Below, in pieces: positions 19,993 to 29,571 of a stretch of DNA of 64,000 nt (position 1 is the stretch's first letter; each line of letters opens with the position of its first letter). Below the pieces are notes generated by a model that ran no database searches, was not told the origin of the DNA, and was given only the letters and a program-made list of their open reading frames with translations. A program made the translations under genes and the position numbers. Source of the DNA: Clostridium gallinarum (GTDB lineage: Bacteria; Bacillota; Clostridia; Clostridiales; Clostridiaceae); the NCBI RefSeq assembly GCF_014836325.1, contig NZ_JACSQZ010000012.1:1-64000 (forward strand), in the 5' to 3' direction.

Positions 19993-20628
19993 ATGAATTT
20001 AATAGAAAAAATGAACACAAATTTTAAAGAAAATAATTTTTTTTACTTAATGGTATTAACATTTTTCTTTGTTGGCATATTACTAGGTGCATATACCATA
20101 AAATATATGGATGGAGTAGATGCAAAGGATTTATCTGACTATTTCACAAGTTTTGTTAAAAGTATTAATAATCAAGAGATAAAAACTAATGAACTTTTAT
20201 TTAGTATAATAAAAAATAATATATTAATTATTATACTTATAATAGCACTAGGATTTACTATATTTGGTGCTCCTTTAGTATTAATTATAGATTTAATAAA
20301 GGGATATACCTTAGGATATACCTTTAGTTTTTTAATAACTACATTTGAAGGAAAAGGAATATGGATAGCATTAACTTCTACTATACCGCAAAATTTACTT
20401 TATATACCTTTTTTTGTAGGTATAAGTATAATTTCATTGGAATTATCTTCTGTTAAAGTAAAAGAAAAATTCTTTGGTGGAGCAAGATTTAATAAGAATG
20501 TTTTAAATGGATTAGTTATGAAATTATCCTTTTTCTTTGTTTTATTCATATTAGGAGTTTTTATAGAGTGCTATATAAGTCCGGGATTAATGAAGATAGT
20601 GATTACAAATGTTTATAAAATAACCTAA
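19993..20628 (+). CDS. spoIIM: Stage II sporulation protein M
   Basis: This 211-aa polytopic membrane protein has about five helices, with the family motifs GLLLGAYTIKYM-like near residue 30 and IPQNLLYIPFFVGISIISLELS. With SpoIID and SpoIIP it drives septal peptidoglycan remodelling and engulfment. GGGGGGAG precedes the ATG. The position between nudF and a xerD-like gene is conserved in Firmicutes. Confidence 0.94.
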   Translation: MNLIEKMNTNFKENNFFYLMVLTFFFVGILLGAYTIKYMDGVDAKDLSDYFTSFVKSINNQEIKTNELLFSIIKNNILIIILIIALGFTIFGAPLVLIIDLIKGYTLGYTFSFLITTFEGKGIWIALTSTIPQNLLYIPFFVGISIISLELSSVKVKEKFFGGARFNKNVLNGLVMKLSFFFVLFILGVFIECYISPGLMKIVITNVYKIT

Positions 20629-20699
20629 TCTAATGAAAATAAAGAAGGAATTATGTTTTTTTTGTCGAATAAAATATATATTAGGATAGGGGAAGTATT

Positions 20700-21578
20700 A
20701 TGAAGGAAATTGTGAATAATTATAAGGAAGCTTTACTAAAAAGCCATAAAAGTGAGAATACTGTTTATGCTTATGTAACTGATGTTAATTTATATGTGAA
20801 ATATTTAAATAGTAAGGATTTAAGTATTGATGAAACAGATAATTTATCAGTTTTAGGATATATACAACATTTGCTAAGTCAAGGAAAATCTGAAAGATCA
20901 ATAAATAGAATAGTAATAAGTTTAAGAAGTTTTTATAATTATTTAAAAGATCAACAATTTATTAAAGAAATTCCAAAGATTTATTATAAAAATACCTCTA
21001 CTACTAGAAAATTACCTCAAATTCTTACTATTGATGAAGTAGACAGAATAATTAAAATAGTAGATAAGGATTGTAATAAAGGAATAAGAGATAATGCGCT
21101 TTTGGAACTTATGTATGCAACAGGAATGAAGGTTTCCGAAATTATTAATTTGAAGGTTTATGATGTAAATTTAGAATTAAATTTTGTAAAATGTTTAGAT
21201 AATAAAAATTTTGAAAGACTAATTCCTATAGGAAGAAGTGCTGTTGAAGCGTTAAAGGAATATTTTAAAATAAGAGATAGAGTTGCTTGTGCAGGTGTGG
21301 ATAACTTATTTGTAAATTTAAATGGAAATCAATTAACGAGACAAGGCGTTTGGAGAATTGTTAAAGAATACTCTCATAGAGCAGGAATAAAAAAAGAAGT
21401 TAATTTAAATACATTTAGACATTCATTTGCTGTTCATTTATTGCAAAATGGAGCAAATGTAAGAGCAGTACAAAAACTTTTAGGCAATCAAGTACTAACT
21501 TATATGGACACATATTATGAAATCATAAATAATGATAAAATAAATATTGTATATAAAAATTCCCATCCTAGAGCATAA
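20700..21578 (+). CDS. XerD-like tyrosine recombinase homologue with altered active site
   Basis: This 292-aa protein aligns over its full length with XerD (SAM-like N-terminal domain, then catalytic domain) and sits at the usual xerD place before deoB. Several catalytic residues are changed by my alignment to E. coli XerD. The first Arg is Lys144 (ATGMKVSEI), the beta-hairpin Lys is Asn168, the His of HxxR is Asn237 (NTFRH) and the next His is Asn263 (LLGNQ). Only Arg240 and the nucleophile Tyr272 remain. It is probably weakly active or inactive, so I do not assign the xerD symbol. The reading frame is intact and the ribosome site good. Confidence 0.88.
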   Translation: MKEIVNNYKEALLKSHKSENTVYAYVTDVNLYVKYLNSKDLSIDETDNLSVLGYIQHLLSQGKSERSINRIVISLRSFYNYLKDQQFIKEIPKIYYKNTSTTRKLPQILTIDEVDRIIKIVDKDCNKGIRDNALLELMYATGMKVSEIINLKVYDVNLELNFVKCLDNKNFERLIPIGRSAVEALKEYFKIRDRVACAGVDNLFVNLNGNQLTRQGVWRIVKEYSHRAGIKKEVNLNTFRHSFAVHLLQNGANVRAVQKLLGNQVLTYMDTYYEIINNDKINIVYKNSHPRA

Positions 21579-21631
21579 TATTACTATAGGATAGATAATT
21601 CTAGGCTTTATAGTCGAAAGGAGTAGAAAAT

Positions 21632-22801
21632 ATGAAAAGAGTAGTTTTAATTGTAATGGATAGTTTAGGAGTAGGTGAACTACCTGATGCAAATCTTTAT
21701 GGAGATGTTGGTAGTCATACACTAGATAACACTTATAAAGCCTGTGGGGGATTAAAAATAGATAATCTTGAAAAATTAGGATTTGGAAATATTGAAGGGG
21801 TTAAATATTTAAATAAAGTTAAAGATAATATTGGAGCATATGGAAAGCTTGCTGAAAAATCTAAAGGAAAAGATACAGTAACAGGACATTGGGAAATTGG
21901 AGGAGTTATACTAGATACGCCTTTAAATACTTATCCTGATGGTTTTTCAAAGGAAATTATAGATGAATTCCTAAAGAAAGTAAATAAAGAAGGAATACTA
22001 GGAAATTGTGTTGCATCTGGGACAGAAATAATAGAAAGATTAGGAGATGAGCATGTAAAAACAGGTTTTCCAATAATATATACTTCTGCAGATAGTGTTT
22101 TTCAAATAGCAGCACATGAAGATGTTATACCTTTAGATGAATTATATGAAATGTGTAGAATAGCAAGAGAAATGCTTGTAGGAGAAAATGTTGTAGGAAG
22201 AGTAATTGCAAGACCGTTTGTTGGTGAAAATGGGAAATATAAGAGAACTTCTAATAGAAGAGACTATGCTTTAGATCCATTTTCAAAAACAATGCTTGAA
22301 TATTTAAAGGAAAATGGAAAAGAAGTAGCTGCAGTAGGGAAGATAGAAGATATATATAATAAAAAGGGAGTTACTAAGGCGATTCATACTAAAGATAATA
22401 TGGATGGAATTGATGTAACTTTAAAATATATGGATGAAATAAAAGAAGGACTAATATTTACAAATTTAGTTGATTTTGATATGTTATATGGACATAGAAA
22501 TGATCCTAAGGGATATGGAAATGCAATTGAAGAATTAGATAATAGATTAAAAGAAATCTATAATAAAATGACAGAAGACGATATATTAATGTTAACTGCA
22601 GATCATGGGTGTGATCCAACTACTGAAAGTACAGATCATTCAAGAGAATATATCCCTCTATTAGTTTATGGAAACAAGATTAATCCAATTAACATAGGAA
22701 CTAGAGAAAGTTTTACTGACATAAGCAAAACTATATTAGAGTATTTTGAAATTGAAAATGATATTAATGGAAAGAGTTTCTTAAAGAACATACTTAAATA
22801 A
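21632..22801 (+). CDS. deoB: Phosphopentomutase
   Basis: This enzyme interconverts (deoxy)ribose-1-phosphate and -5-phosphate in nucleoside catabolism. The 389-aa protein is of the alkaline phosphatase superfamily, with metal-binding motifs [11 protein letters not shown] near the N-terminus and [26 protein letters not shown] near the C-terminus. [10 protein letters not shown] is also diagnostic. It is followed by pdp, forming a deoxynucleoside salvage operon. Confidence 0.97.
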   Translation: MKRVVLIVMDSLGVGELPDANLYGDVGSHTLDNTYKACGGLKIDNLEKLGFGNIEGVKYLNKVKDNIGAYGKLAEKSKGKDTVTGHWEIGGVILDTPLNTYPDGFSKEIIDEFLKKVNKEGILGNCVASGTEIIERLGDEHVKTGFPIIYTSADSVFQIAAHEDVIPLDELYEMCRIAREMLVGENVVGRVIARPFVGENGKYKRTSNRRDYALDPFSKTMLEYLKENGKEVAAVGKIEDIYNKKGVTKAIHTKDNMDGIDVTLKYMDEIKEGLIFTNLVDFDMLYGHRNDPKGYGNAIEELDNRLKEIYNKMTEDDILMLTADHGCDPTTESTDHSREYIPLLVYGNKINPINIGTRESFTDISKTILEYFEIENDINGKSFLKNILK

Positions 22802-22817
22802 TAGGAGGCTATATTTC

Positions 22818-24122
22818 ATGAGAATGTATGACATAATCGTCAAAAAAAGAAATGGATTTGAATTATCAAAAGAAGAAATTAATTTTTTTATAGAAGGGTT
22901 TACTAAAGGAGAGATTCCTGATTATCAAGCATCTGCATTACTTATGGCTATATTCTTTAATAAAATGAATACAAAGGAAACAGCAGATTTAACTATGGCA
23001 ATGGTAAACTCAGGAGATGTTATAGATTTATCTTCAATTGAAGGGATAAAAGTTGATAAGCATTCTACAGGTGGTGTGGGAGATAAAACAAGTATTTGTT
23101 TAACACCACTAGTTGCATCTGTTGGAATTCCTGTTTCAAAAATGTCAGGAAGAGGATTAGGGCATACCGGTGGAACTATAGATAAGCTTGAATCTTTTAA
23201 TGGATTTTCTGTTGAGTTAACAGAATCAGAATTCATAAATAATTCTAATAAAATAGGAATAGCTTTAACAGGTCAAACAGGTAATATAGCACCAGCAGAT
23301 AAAAAATTATATGCTTTAAGAGATGTAACTGGAACAGTTGATAATATGTCTTTAATAGCATCTAGTATAATGAGTAAAAAAATAGCCTCTGGAGCAGATG
23401 CAATAGTGTTAGATGTTAAAGTTGGTGATGGGGCTTTTATGAAAACTCCAGAAGAAGCAAAAGCTTTAGCAAATGAAATGGTGAATATAGGTAAATCCGT
23501 TGGGAGAAAGACTGTAGGTGTTATATCTGATATGGATCAGCCACTTGGATATGCAATAGGAAATGCTCTAGAAGTTAAAGAAGCAATAGATTTATTAAAA
23601 GGCAATGGGCCAAAAGATTTATTAGAATTAACGCTAACTTTAGGAAGTTATATGATTATATGTGCTAACAAGGCTGAAAGTTTTGAAGAAGCGAGAAGTT
23701 TATTATTAGAAAATATAGAAAATGGAAAAGGTCTTGAAAAATTAAAAGAATTTGTTGAAGCTCAAGGAGGAGATTCATCTTTAGTTGATGATACAAGTAA
23801 GCTTCCAAAAGCTAATTATATTGAAGAAGTTAAAGCAGATAAATCAGGCATTATAACAAAAATTAATACGGAAGCCTTTGGATTAATTGCTATGGAATTA
23901 GGAGCTGGAAGAGAAACTAAGGATAGTAATATAGATTTAGCTGTAGGTATAGTACTTAATAAAAAAAGAGGAGAAAAAGTTAAATCAGGAGATATTATAG
24001 CATATATTCATAGTAACGATAAATCTAATATAGAAAAAGCAAAAAATAAGATATTATGTAACATAAACATATCTGATAAGATAGATAAAGAAATTCCATT
24101 AATATATGATGTAGTTCAGTAA
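22818..24122 (+). CDS. pdp: Pyrimidine-nucleoside phosphorylase
   Basis: It phosphorolyses uridine and thymidine; the sugar-1-phosphate product feeds DeoB, encoded just upstream. The 434-aa protein has [16 protein letters not shown] and [18 protein letters not shown], the phosphate and pyrimidine-binding signatures of the thymidine/pyrimidine phosphorylase family. AGGAGG precedes the ATG. Confidence 0.96.
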   Translation: MRMYDIIVKKRNGFELSKEEINFFIEGFTKGEIPDYQASALLMAIFFNKMNTKETADLTMAMVNSGDVIDLSSIEGIKVDKHSTGGVGDKTSICLTPLVASVGIPVSKMSGRGLGHTGGTIDKLESFNGFSVELTESEFINNSNKIGIALTGQTGNIAPADKKLYALRDVTGTVDNMSLIASSIMSKKIASGADAIVLDVKVGDGAFMKTPEEAKALANEMVNIGKSVGRKTVGVISDMDQPLGYAIGNALEVKEAIDLLKGNGPKDLLELTLTLGSYMIICANKAESFEEARSLLLENIENGKGLEKLKEFVEAQGGDSSLVDDTSKLPKANYIEEVKADKSGIITKINTEAFGLIAMELGAGRETKDSNIDLAVGIVLNKKRGEKVKSGDIIAYIHSNDKSNIEKAKNKILCNINISDKIDKEIPLIYDVVQ

Positions 24123-24125
24123 AAC

Positions 24126-24176
24126 AAAAATATGATAAGAAGATTTAATCTTTTTATCATATTTTTATTTTTATTG
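24126..24176 (+). terminator. Intrinsic terminator of the deoB-pdp operon
   Basis: AAATATGATAA (about 24128-24138) pairs with TTATCATATTT (24155-24165), followed by T-rich sequence. It lies where an upstream in-frame ATG (24132) would extend the next gene, which argues against that longer start. Confidence 0.75.
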
Positions 24177-24206
24177 GTAATAATAAGCTTGAAAGGAGGA
24201 TATATC

Positions 24207-25424
24207 ATGAACAAAAAATTTTTAAATAAAGTTATAGCTATAACTTTAAGCTTATTATCATTGAATATTTTACCTGTAAAAGCTTATAATGAACCAGCAG
24301 AGGAAATTGAAACTTATGAAGAATGGACTATTGAAACCTTTAGCGATGAAGGAATAGATGTAGAGGCTAAATCAGCAGTGTTAATTGAACCTACTTCAGG
24401 TAAGATATTATATGAAAAAAATCCAGATGAAAAATTTGCACCTGCATCTGTAACTAAAATAATGACTATGTTATTAACAATGGAGGCTGTAGATAATGGG
24501 AAAATATCATTAAGTGATAAAGTAACCTGTAGTGAAAATGCAAAAAAAATGGGTGGGAGCACCATGCTTCTTGATACAGGAGAAATTAGAACTGTAGAAG
24601 AATTATTAAAGGGTGTAGCAATTGCATCGGGAAATGATGCAGCAGTTGCTTTGGCTGAATATCTAGGAGGTACAGAAGAAGCCTTTGTAGAAATGATGAA
24701 TAAAAGAGCAAATGAACTAGGAATGGTAAATACAACTTTTAAAAATTGTAATGGTCTTCCAAAGGAAGGTCATTTATCTACTGCTAGGGATATTTCAATT
24801 ATGTCATTAGAATTATTAAAGCATCCTACAATTTTAAAGTATACAGGAACTTATATGGAAACTATATCAGAAGGAAGATTATCTCCAATAGAACTTGTGA
24901 ACCATAATAAACTTGTAAGATTTTTTGATGGATGTGATGGATTAAAAACAGGATATACTCAAGAAGCAAAATACTGTATTTCTGCAACTGCTACAAGAAA
25001 TGGTGTAAGAATGCTTTCAGTAATTATGGGTGCACCTACTTATAAAATAAGAAACCGTGATGCAGGAATGCTTATGAATTTTGGTTTTTCTAAATTTGAA
25101 GGTAAAAAGATTTTAGTTAAAGATGAAGATGTAGAAAATATCTATTTAAGTAAGAATACAGAGAAATTCTTTGTTGCAAAAGCAAAAGATGATTTAATAG
25201 CAATTATTCCTAAAGGTGAAAATAAAGAAATAGAAAAGAAAATAATTATAGAAGAACTAAAAAAGGAATATAAAGAAGGCGACATAGTAGGTAAATGTGA
25301 GTTGTATCTTGGCGAAGATAAGATAGGAGAAGTGGAATTATATTCAGATAGAGATATAAAATTAGGTGGTATATTTGAAAACTTTAAGTTTAATATGAAA
25401 AATATGTTTAGAAAAGGAATATAA
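24207..25424 (+). CDS. dacF: D-alanyl-D-alanine carboxypeptidase, DacF type
   Basis: This serine DD-peptidase (S11) trims the terminal D-Ala of peptidoglycan stems. The 405-aa protein has a signal peptide (1 to about 27, cut near VKAYN), SxxK at S81-K84 (ASVTK), SGN at 141-143 and KTG at 247-249, then the PBP5-like C-terminal domain. AAAGGAGGA precedes the ATG at 24207. The position after deoB-pdp is that of forespore dacF in Bacillus. Confidence 0.9.
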   Translation: MNKKFLNKVIAITLSLLSLNILPVKAYNEPAEEIETYEEWTIETFSDEGIDVEAKSAVLIEPTSGKILYEKNPDEKFAPASVTKIMTMLLTMEAVDNGKISLSDKVTCSENAKKMGGSTMLLDTGEIRTVEELLKGVAIASGNDAAVALAEYLGGTEEAFVEMMNKRANELGMVNTTFKNCNGLPKEGHLSTARDISIMSLELLKHPTILKYTGTYMETISEGRLSPIELVNHNKLVRFFDGCDGLKTGYTQEAKYCISATATRNGVRMLSVIMGAPTYKIRNRDAGMLMNFGFSKFEGKKILVKDEDVENIYLSKNTEKFFVAKAKDDLIAIIPKGENKEIEKKIIIEELKKEYKEGDIVGKCELYLGEDKIGEVELYSDRDIKLGGIFENFKFNMKNMFRKGI

Positions 25425-25452
25425 TTTTAATCTTTAATAAAATGTTTCTAAT

Positions 25453-25479
25453 AAAAACTCCGAAAGGAGTTTTTATTTT
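25453..25479 (+). terminator. Intrinsic terminator of dacF
   Basis: AAAAACTCC (25453-25461) pairs perfectly with GGAGTTTTT (25466-25474) around a GAAA tetraloop. The arms are suitable for termination in either direction. Confidence 0.9.
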
Positions 25480-25586
25480 ATAATAATATAAAGTTGTATA
25501 TAAGAGAAAGGAAAAAAGGTTGTCCTTTGGAAATAAAATTGATATTATATATTCGAAGGAAAATGTAAATAAGGCGGATGATATAT

Positions 25587-26333
25587 ATGGAAATGCCAAA
25601 AGTTAAAGTAGCTAATTTTGAGGGGCCCTTTGATTTATTATTACACTTAATTAAAAAAAATGAAATGGATATATATAATGTTGAGATATATAAAATTACT
25701 AATCAATATTTAAGATTTCTAGATGAAATGAAAATTATGGATTTAGAAATTACATCTGAATTTATAGTTGTTGCTGCTACACTTATAGAAATAAAATCTA
25801 AAAAGTTATTACCTGTGATTAAAAATATAGAAGAAAATGAAGAAGATATAGAAAAAAACTTAATGGAAAAACTAATTGAATATAAAAAGATTAAAGGTGC
25901 AGCTTTACTGTTAAGAGATAGATATATAAATTCAGGAGATATTTATACTAAAAAACCAGAAATTATAGAAGTACTAGATTCTAAAATACAAGAAGAGGAT
26001 ATATTTAAAAATACAACTTTACTCGATTTATATAATATCTATAATAATTTAATTGAAAACTTTTTTATGAAACAAAATAAAGAAAATGTTATACAAAGAA
26101 AGATATATGTAGATAAATATAAAATTGAAGATAAGATGAATGATTTATTAAAAATGATAGATAAAGATAGAATTCTTAAGTTTAAAGAAATTATAGCAGA
26201 AAGTGAATGTAAATTAGAAGCTGTAGTTTCATTTCTTGCTTTATTAGAACTTATTAAGTTAAGAATTGTTAAAGCTTATCAAGATAATAACTTTGATGAT
26301 ATTATAATTGAAAGGAGATTAGTAAGTGAATAA
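25587..26333 (+). CDS. scpA: Segregation and condensation protein A
   Basis: This kleisin subunit bridges the SMC dimer in chromosome condensation. The 248-aa protein has the N-terminal NFEGPFDLLLHLIKKNEMDIYNV helix and the C-terminal winged helix ending VVSFLALLELIKLRIVKAYQDN. The ATG at 25578 directly abuts AAGGCGG (25571-25577), too close for use; 25587 is well spaced. It overlaps scpB by 8 bases. Confidence 0.95.
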   Translation: MEMPKVKVANFEGPFDLLLHLIKKNEMDIYNVEIYKITNQYLRFLDEMKIMDLEITSEFIVVAATLIEIKSKKLLPVIKNIEENEEDIEKNLMEKLIEYKKIKGAALLLRDRYINSGDIYTKKPEIIEVLDSKIQEEDIFKNTTLLDLYNIYNNLIENFFMKQNKENVIQRKIYVDKYKIEDKMNDLLKMIDKDRILKFKEIIAESECKLEAVVSFLALLELIKLRIVKAYQDNNFDDIIIERRLVSE

Positions 26334-26934
26334 GATAGAAGTAGAACAATATGAATTTGAACAGATATCTTCTAAACCTAGAATAAAATCTATTATAGAA
26401 TCCTTACTTTTTGTAAGTGGCGATCCACTAACTGTTAAGGACTTAAGTAATGCGCTAGAAATATCTATTAAAACTATTAAAACTATATTAGAAGAAATGA
26501 TGAATGAATATGAAAATGAAAAGAGAGGAATAAAACTAATTTCAATTAATGGAGAGTATCAATTAGTTTCTAAAGCCGAAAATAGCAATTATATTCAAAA
26601 ATTATTAAAAAAGAATAAGAGACAATCGCTATCTCAAGCTTCATTAGAAAGTTTAGCTATTATTGCATATAAACAGCCTATAACTAGAGTTGATATTGAT
26701 GAAATAAGAGGCGTAAAATCTGAAAGTGCAATGCAAAGATTGTTAGAAAAAGATTTAATTAAAGAAGTTGGACGATTAGAGGTGCCTGGAAGACCTATTT
26801 TATATGGAACTACAGATGAATTTTTAAGACAATTTGGATTAAAAGAACTGAAAGAATTACCATCATTAGATCTTTATGAAGATAAAGATAGCGAGATTGT
26901 AGAAAATATGGAAGAAATTTTAAAAGAAATATAA
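26326..26934 (+). CDS. scpB: Segregation and condensation protein B
   Basis: This 202-aa tandem winged-helix protein includes IIESLLFVSGDPLTVKDLS and IIAYKQPITRVDIDEIRGV. It dimerises and binds ScpA in the SMC complex. The GTG start follows AAAGGAGA inside the end of scpA, indicating coupling. Confidence 0.95.
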   Translation: MNKIEVEQYEFEQISSKPRIKSIIESLLFVSGDPLTVKDLSNALEISIKTIKTILEEMMNEYENEKRGIKLISINGEYQLVSKAENSNYIQKLLKKNKRQSLSQASLESLAIIAYKQPITRVDIDEIRGVKSESAMQRLLEKDLIKEVGRLEVPGRPILYGTTDEFLRQFGLKELKELPSLDLYEDKDSEIVENMEEILKEI

Positions 26935-26958
26935 GATATATTTTAAAATATATCTTAT
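26931..26958. terminator. 28-bp palindrome between convergent scpB and gerW
   Basis: The sequence is a perfect inverted repeat (centre TTTT/AAAA) that contains the scpB stop codon. Its place between convergent genes suggests a bidirectional terminator, though there is no clear T-run. Confidence 0.5.
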
Positions 26959-26971
26959 ATAAATTATTATA

Positions 26972-27430
26972 TTATAAATCTGAGTTATCACAATTGGTAT
27001 TAGAAAAAGGTTTTTCGTAGCAATTAGTTTCAGATTTATTTTTTTTATCTTCACTAAAAAAACCTTTTACAATATCTATTATTTGGGGAACTGAATCTAC
27101 AACTCGATCATAAGTATTATTTTGTTCAACTGGTAGTAAGCGAACTATATCTTTTCTTAATATTAAAAAGGCTACCGGTTTAACAGTTATACCAGCTCCA
27201 GATCCCCCACCAAAAGGATGCTTGTAAGTTTCTTCTATAGGTATCTTACATAAGGAACCAAATTCACTTCCTCCAGATACAAATCCAAAGGTTACTTTTG
27301 ATATAGGAATGATATAACTACCATCTTTAGTTTCTACAGCATCACCTACTACCGTATTAACATCTATCATATCCTTAAGGTTTTCCATTGTACTTTTCAT
27401 TAAATTTTCTACTGGATGTTGATTACTCAT
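26972..27430 (-). CDS. ytfJ: GerW family sporulation protein (YtfJ)
   Basis: This 152-aa protein has the conserved start HPVENLMKSTMENLKDMIDVNTVVGDAV, the middle IPISKVTFGFVSGGSEFG and the glycine-rich FGGGSGAGITVKPVAFLI. In Bacillus the protein is made in the forespore and is needed for normal germination. It is transcribed with the upstream DUF2953 gene (12-base gap), as ytfI-ytfJ are in Bacillus. Confidence 0.93.
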   Translation of the reverse strand: MSNQHPVENLMKSTMENLKDMIDVNTVVGDAVETKDGSYIIPISKVTFGFVSGGSEFGSLCKIPIEETYKHPFGGGSGAGITVKPVAFLILRKDIVRLLPVEQNNTYDRVVDSVPQIIDIVKGFFSEDKKNKSETNCYEKPFSNTNCDNSDL

Positions 27431-27441
27431 ATGTTTCTCCC

Positions 27442-28002
27442 TTATTTGGGAGCCACCTCCTTTATTTCCATAGATTTAAATATTAAATATAAGATATATA
27501 TAATATTTGCAATATTAAAGTAAAATATACTGGTTATACCAAATGATAAAGTAAAAGTATTAAATTTAGGATTAATATTTAAATCTAGGGTTTTAATTTT
27601 AAATATAATTTTCAATAAAATATAAATAAATGAAGATATATTACATAATAATCCATATAATAAAGCGCATAAAGCGGCATCTTCTATGCCATAATTAATA
27701 TCACCATTTAATTTTATCTTTGGTTTAAATTTATTTAACTTCATATTTTTATATAGTTTTTTTAAAGATAATTTTTTGGAATGTAAAGTTTTTTTATTAA
27801 TATTATTTTTCTTAGTATTATATTTTTGTTTTTTAATAAATTTTTTTAAAAGGTTACTTTCTATACCATTTTGAGATGAAAAAATTATGTGATTAAATAA
27901 TTTCAAATTTAAATTTTGATTTAAGTACTCAATCTTTATTTTTAAAGGTATAGGTATAAATAATATTGATATAAGTATTAAAAAAGTAATAAATAAGCTC
28001 AT
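27442..28002 (-). CDS. DUF2953 domain membrane protein (YtfI-like)
   Basis: This 186-aa protein has an N-terminal membrane helix, a basic middle, and the C-terminal domain (GDINYGIEDAALCALLYGLL) with further hydrophobic helices, as in DUF2953 proteins. It heads a two-gene unit with gerW/ytfJ. Function is unknown; a sporulation role is inferred from the pairing. Confidence 0.82.
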   Translation of the reverse strand: MSLFITFLILISILFIPIPLKIKIEYLNQNLNLKLFNHIIFSSQNGIESNLLKKFIKKQKYNTKKNNINKKTLHSKKLSLKKLYKNMKLNKFKPKIKLNGDINYGIEDAALCALLYGLLCNISSFIYILLKIIFKIKTLDLNINPKFNTFTLSFGITSIFYFNIANIIYILYLIFKSMEIKEVAPK

Positions 28003-28120
28003 CCTAAAATCCTTTCAATAAACAAAGAATGTTCTATTTATAGAAAAATATAAAATTAATGTTTAAAATTTATCTTTTAGAACAAACTATTTTTAGATGG
28101 TTAATATAGAGGGTGATAAT

Positions 28121-29290
28121 ATGAAGATATTTAAAAAATTTTTAGCAACTATTTTATTAGTATTATTGACAATTACATGGAATATTTATTCAGTAAAAGC
28201 AATGACAGATGAAAATATTGATGATTATGATACTATTGATATTATTGAAGAGGAATCAATAAATATTTCTTTAGAAGAAGTTAATATTAATGCACCATTA
28301 AAAGTATCTGCAAGAAATGCAATAGCAATAGATAGTAAAAATAATATGGTTTTATGGAATCAAAATGGATATGAGATAGTACCTATGGCTAGTACTACTA
28401 AAATTTTAACTGCTTTAATTGCTATTAATTATGGAAATTTAGAAAGGAAAGTAACCATCAGTAAAAATGCTTCCTCTATTAGGGGATCAACAGTAGGATA
28501 TAGAGCAGGTGAAGAGATATCCATGAGAGAATTATTATTTGGATTAATGTTTAGATCAGGCAATGATGCAGCTATTGCTATAGCAGAAGATATTGGAGGA
28601 TCTATTGATGGTTTCTCTAATATAATGAATGACTATGCAAAAAGTTTAGGTATTCTTAATTCACATTTTGAATCACCTCATGGATTAGATAGTACAAAAC
28701 ATTATTCTTCTGCATATGATTTAGCAATATTAACTTCTAAAGCTATGGAATATGATGAATTTAAAGAACTTGTTGGAGAAAAGGTAATGTATAAAGACAA
28801 GTATAATTTTACAAGAGACTATCAAAATATAAATAAAATACTATATAAGATACCAGGTGCAAATGGTGTAAAGACAGGATATACTGGTGGAGCTGGCAAA
28901 TGTTTAGTATCTTCAGTAAATCATAACGGAAGAAATATAATAATAGTCGTATTAAATTGTGTTGACAGATGGAATGTAACAGAAAAAATATTTAATTATG
29001 TTATTAAAGACAATGAATTTATAAATAGAAACAATAAAGAATTATTAAATAATGAAAAGATTGCAGGCTTAGGTAATCTAATTAACGAAGAAGATATTAC
29101 CTATGGATATAAGGAGAGCGATAGATTAGAAATTGAAGTATTTAATCCTAGTTTAAATATTGAAGTAGGAGATATACTTGGTAAAATATCAATTAAGGAT
29201 AAAGAAAATGAAAAAGGTAAATTTCCGCTAACTAGTAAAATTAAGATAAGTAAAGAAGAATTTGAAAAAGTTATAACAGGAGAAAAGTAG
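28121..29290 (+). CDS. D-alanyl-D-alanine carboxypeptidase, sporulation DacB-like
   Basis: This S11 DD-peptidase has 389 aa and a signal peptide (1 to about 27). SxxK is at S91-K94 (MASTTK), followed by FRSGNDAAIA and VKTGYTGGAG. An in-frame ATG at 28097 is passed over because GAGGGTG sits before 28121. It lies divergent from gerW and close to other spore genes, so a cortex role like DacB is plausible but inferred. It is a paralogue of the 24207-25424 protein. Confidence 0.88.
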   Translation: MKIFKKFLATILLVLLTITWNIYSVKAMTDENIDDYDTIDIIEEESINISLEEVNINAPLKVSARNAIAIDSKNNMVLWNQNGYEIVPMASTTKILTALIAINYGNLERKVTISKNASSIRGSTVGYRAGEEISMRELLFGLMFRSGNDAAIAIAEDIGGSIDGFSNIMNDYAKSLGILNSHFESPHGLDSTKHYSSAYDLAILTSKAMEYDEFKELVGEKVMYKDKYNFTRDYQNINKILYKIPGANGVKTGYTGGAGKCLVSSVNHNGRNIIIVVLNCVDRWNVTEKIFNYVIKDNEFINRNNKELLNNEKIAGLGNLINEEDITYGYKESDRLEIEVFNPSLNIEVGDILGKISIKDKENEKGKFPLTSKIKISKEEFEKVITGEK

Positions 29291-29314
29291 GGGTTGATGC
29301 CTCTATTTTTTATT
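29287..29314 (+). terminator. Intrinsic terminator
   Basis: TAGGGG pairs with CCTCTA (one G-U pair) around TTGATG, followed by TTTTTTATT. It overlaps the stop of the carboxypeptidase gene. Confidence 0.75.
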
Positions 29315-29417
29315 ATTTAGAAAATTATATCTATGACAAGATGTAGATGATTTTATGAGAGTAGCAAAGTTAGTAGTTGAAGAGGTAGAGTTTTTATAAT
29401 TTCCTTCCTTCAGTTTG

Positions 29418-29497
29418 CAAAGAGATAAACATTATATGAAGTCAACTTGGAGCGCATGCGACGGAGCAAGGAATATAACGTTTATCTCTTTTTTATT
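29418..29497 (+). promoter_or_regulatory. Long hairpin with T-run ahead of the redox genes; terminator or attenuator
   Basis: AAAGAGATAAAC (29419-29430) pairs exactly with GTTTATCTCTTT (29480-29491), then TTATAT (29432-29437) with ATATAA (29473-29478). An inner CTTG/CAAG helix closes a GC-rich loop containing CGCATGCG (29453-29460). A T-run follows the outer stem. A terminator already follows the previous gene, so this second one probably controls the next operon. No known riboswitch class is recognised. Confidence 0.55.
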
Positions 29498-29571
29498 TCT
29501 AAATATTGTAACAAATTATATTATAAAAAATAACTTAATATTGTATAAGAAATCTTTTAGGAGATATATAA

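Noticed and set aside
20700..21578. Integrase of a second mobile element
   Set aside because: The synteny (spoIIM, deoB) is that of chromosomal xerD, and no element boundaries or phage genes are near.
24132..24206. Longer start for the DacF-type carboxypeptidase
   Set aside because: The extension is made of the pdp terminator hairpin; the AAAGGAGGA site and signal peptide fit the ATG at 24207.
29418..29497. T-box leader
   Set aside because: No T-box consensus or specifier loop, and the downstream genes are not tRNA- or amino-acid-related.
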